Under the pieces are notes generated by a model that saw only the letters and a program-made list of their open reading frames with translations, was not told where the DNA came from and searched no databases. From Euzebya sp. (GTDB lineage: Bacteria > Actinomycetota > Nitriliruptoria > Euzebyales > Euzebyaceae), in NCBI RefSeq assembly GCF_964222135.1, contig NZ_CAXQBR010000094.1:1-64000 (forward strand): DNA of 64,000 nucleotides, in the 5' to 3' direction. Shown in pieces: positions 62,996 through 64,000 of the stretch. Both the position numbers and the translations under genes were made by a program. Numbering within the stretch: position 1 is the first letter of the stretch; each line of letters begins with the position of its first letter.

Positions 62996-64000
62996 GTGAG
63001 CGACCAGCCTGGACAGGCTCCGGACCCGGACTGGGTCCGGTTCGCCATGCCGGACGACTTCGCGGACCCCGTCCGCGTGGGTCGCGGCGGGTTCGGCTAC
63101 GTGTTCCGCGCCCGCGAGCTGTCCCTCAACCGGACCGTCGCGATCAAGGTCCTCAGCCAGCCCGCGGCGGACGAGAAGGCCGACAGCCGGTTCACCTCCG
63201 AGCTGCAGGCCATGGGCACGCTGGCGGGCCACCCCCACATCGTCACCGTCTACACCTGGGGCAAGACCGCCGGCGGGCACCCCTACATCGTGATGGCGTT
63301 CATGTCCGGCGGGTCGCTGAAGGACCGCATCGCCGGCGGGACGCTGCCGTGGGAGCAGACCCTCGACGTCGGCGTCAAGGTCGCCGGGGCGCTCGAGACC
63401 GCGCACCGCGCCGGGATCCTCCACCGCGACGTCAAACCCGAGAACATCCTGCTCAACAGCTTCGGCGAACCGGCGCTGGGCGACTTCGGCATCGCGCGGA
63501 TCACCGGCGGCACCGAGACGGCCACAGGGTCGATCACCGGCTCGCTGAGCCACGTCGCGCCCGAGGTGCTCGAGGGCAACAAGCCGTCGGCCAAGTCCGA
63601 CGTCTACTCCCTGGCCTCCACCCTGTACGCCCTGCTGCAGGGCAAGCCGGCGTTCGCGGGCGAGGCGGACGAGACCCTCACGCCGATGCTCGCCCGCATC
63701 CTGTTGAACCCGGTCCCGCCGGTGACCGCCCAGGAGGTCCCCGACGAGCTGCTCGAGGTCGTCACCCGCGGCCTGTCCAAGTCGCCGGGTGACCGCCAGT
63801 CCTCGATCGAGGCGTTCGGCCACGAGCTCCAGGCCGCCCAGGCGGCGCTCGGGATCCAGACCAGCACCATGCTGATCCGTGGCGAGGCCGACGACGACGT
63901 CAGCGTCTCCGGGACCGGTGAGATCTCGGCCACCAACGTCGGGCTCGGCGCGATCGACCTGCCGACGGTGGACCGCGAGCCGTCGCCCGCCACCGCGGCC
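62996..64000 (+). CDS. serine/threonine protein kinase, 5' part
   Basis: The frame from GTG 62996 runs off the window after 335 codons. It is a Hanks-type kinase: glycine loop GRGGFGYVF (from G29), VAIKVL with K51, catalytic HRDVKPEN (H143 to N150), the metal-binding DFG at 163-165, and GSLSHVAPEVLEG. The kinase domain ends near residue 280 and is followed by a Thr/Ser-rich acidic linker, usual before a transmembrane helix and sensor domain not seen here. It is divergent from CWB2 protein C. Confidence 0.93.
   Translation, partial: MSDQPGQAPDPDWVRFAMPDDFADPVRVGRGGFGYVFRARELSLNRTVAIKVLSQPAADEKADSRFTSELQAMGTLAGHPHIVTVYTWGKTAGGHPYIVMAFMSGGSLKDRIAGGTLPWEQTLDVGVKVAGALETAHRAGILHRDVKPENILLNSFGEPALGDFGIARITGGTETATGSITGSLSHVAPEVLEGNKPSAKSDVYSLASTLYALLQGKPAFAGEADETLTPMLARILLNPVPPVTAQEVPDELLEVVTRGLSKSPGDRQSSIEAFGHELQAAQAALGIQTSTMLIRGEADDDVSVSGTGEISATNVGLGAIDLPTVDREPSPATAA

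Overview
The window is a 64 kb stretch of very GC-rich DNA from a high-GC actinobacterium. Gene order supports this: argS-lysA-hom-thrC-thrB-rho-DUF1385-prfA and a MoxR/DUF58/SpoIIM/RDD membrane operon are both typical actinobacterial arrangements. Three secreted proteins with cell wall-binding type 2 (CWB2) repeats, a pyruvate:ferredoxin oxidoreductase and a pyruvate phosphate dikinase suggest a deep branch such as the Nitriliruptoria/Euzebya group; that placement is a guess from gene content. Many genes start 6-9 bases after a TANNNT hexamer with no room for a leader, so leaderless transcription looks common here.

Region 1 (1-2.8 kb) is the right end of an integrated element: an IS3-type transposase tail, a truncated primase-like gene, an excisionase-like gene, a Xre-type regulator and a tyrosine integrase. 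It ends inside the last codons of a haloalkane-dehalogenase-like gene. Region 2 (2.9-10.1 kb) holds radC and a defence locus: a type I restriction-modification system (hsdR, hsdM, hsdS) with an AbiE-type toxin-antitoxin pair between hsdR and hsdM.

Region 3 (10.2-25.4 kb) is mixed metabolism: pdxH, a threonine-synthase-like gene, a phosphohexomutase, two CWB2 proteins, hppD with a divergent Lrp regulator, a TetR regulator, a 2Fe-2S ferredoxin, ppdK, a PLP enzyme with no stop codon of its own, and a CYTH protein. Region 4 (25.5-33 kb) has the pyruvate:ferredoxin oxidoreductase with its dihydroorotate-dehydrogenase-like partner, a ligand-less Rieske-like protein, a frameshifted short-chain dehydrogenase and a FolP2-like gene. 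Region 5 (33-40.6 kb) is the membrane operon. Region 6 (40.6-46.4 kb) holds small enzymes and regulators: hydrolase, SRPBCC, RidA, an ECF-type sigma factor with a SnoaL tail, a CheY-like receiver, and MarR with a twin-operator promoter.

Region 7 (46.4-57.2 kb) is argS plus lysine and threonine synthesis, then a Rho-like protein whose ATPase residues have been replaced, DUF1385 and release factor 1. Region 8 (57.2-64 kb) has a UDP-glucuronate decarboxylase-like gene, a septum-formation protein, rarA, a nucleotidyltransferase, the third CWB2 protein and the start of a Ser/Thr kinase. No tRNA, rRNA or CRISPR array was recognised. Dispersed repeats include a 45-bp hairpin element with compensatory changes and a 51-bp-period repeat family; each occurs at two loci.
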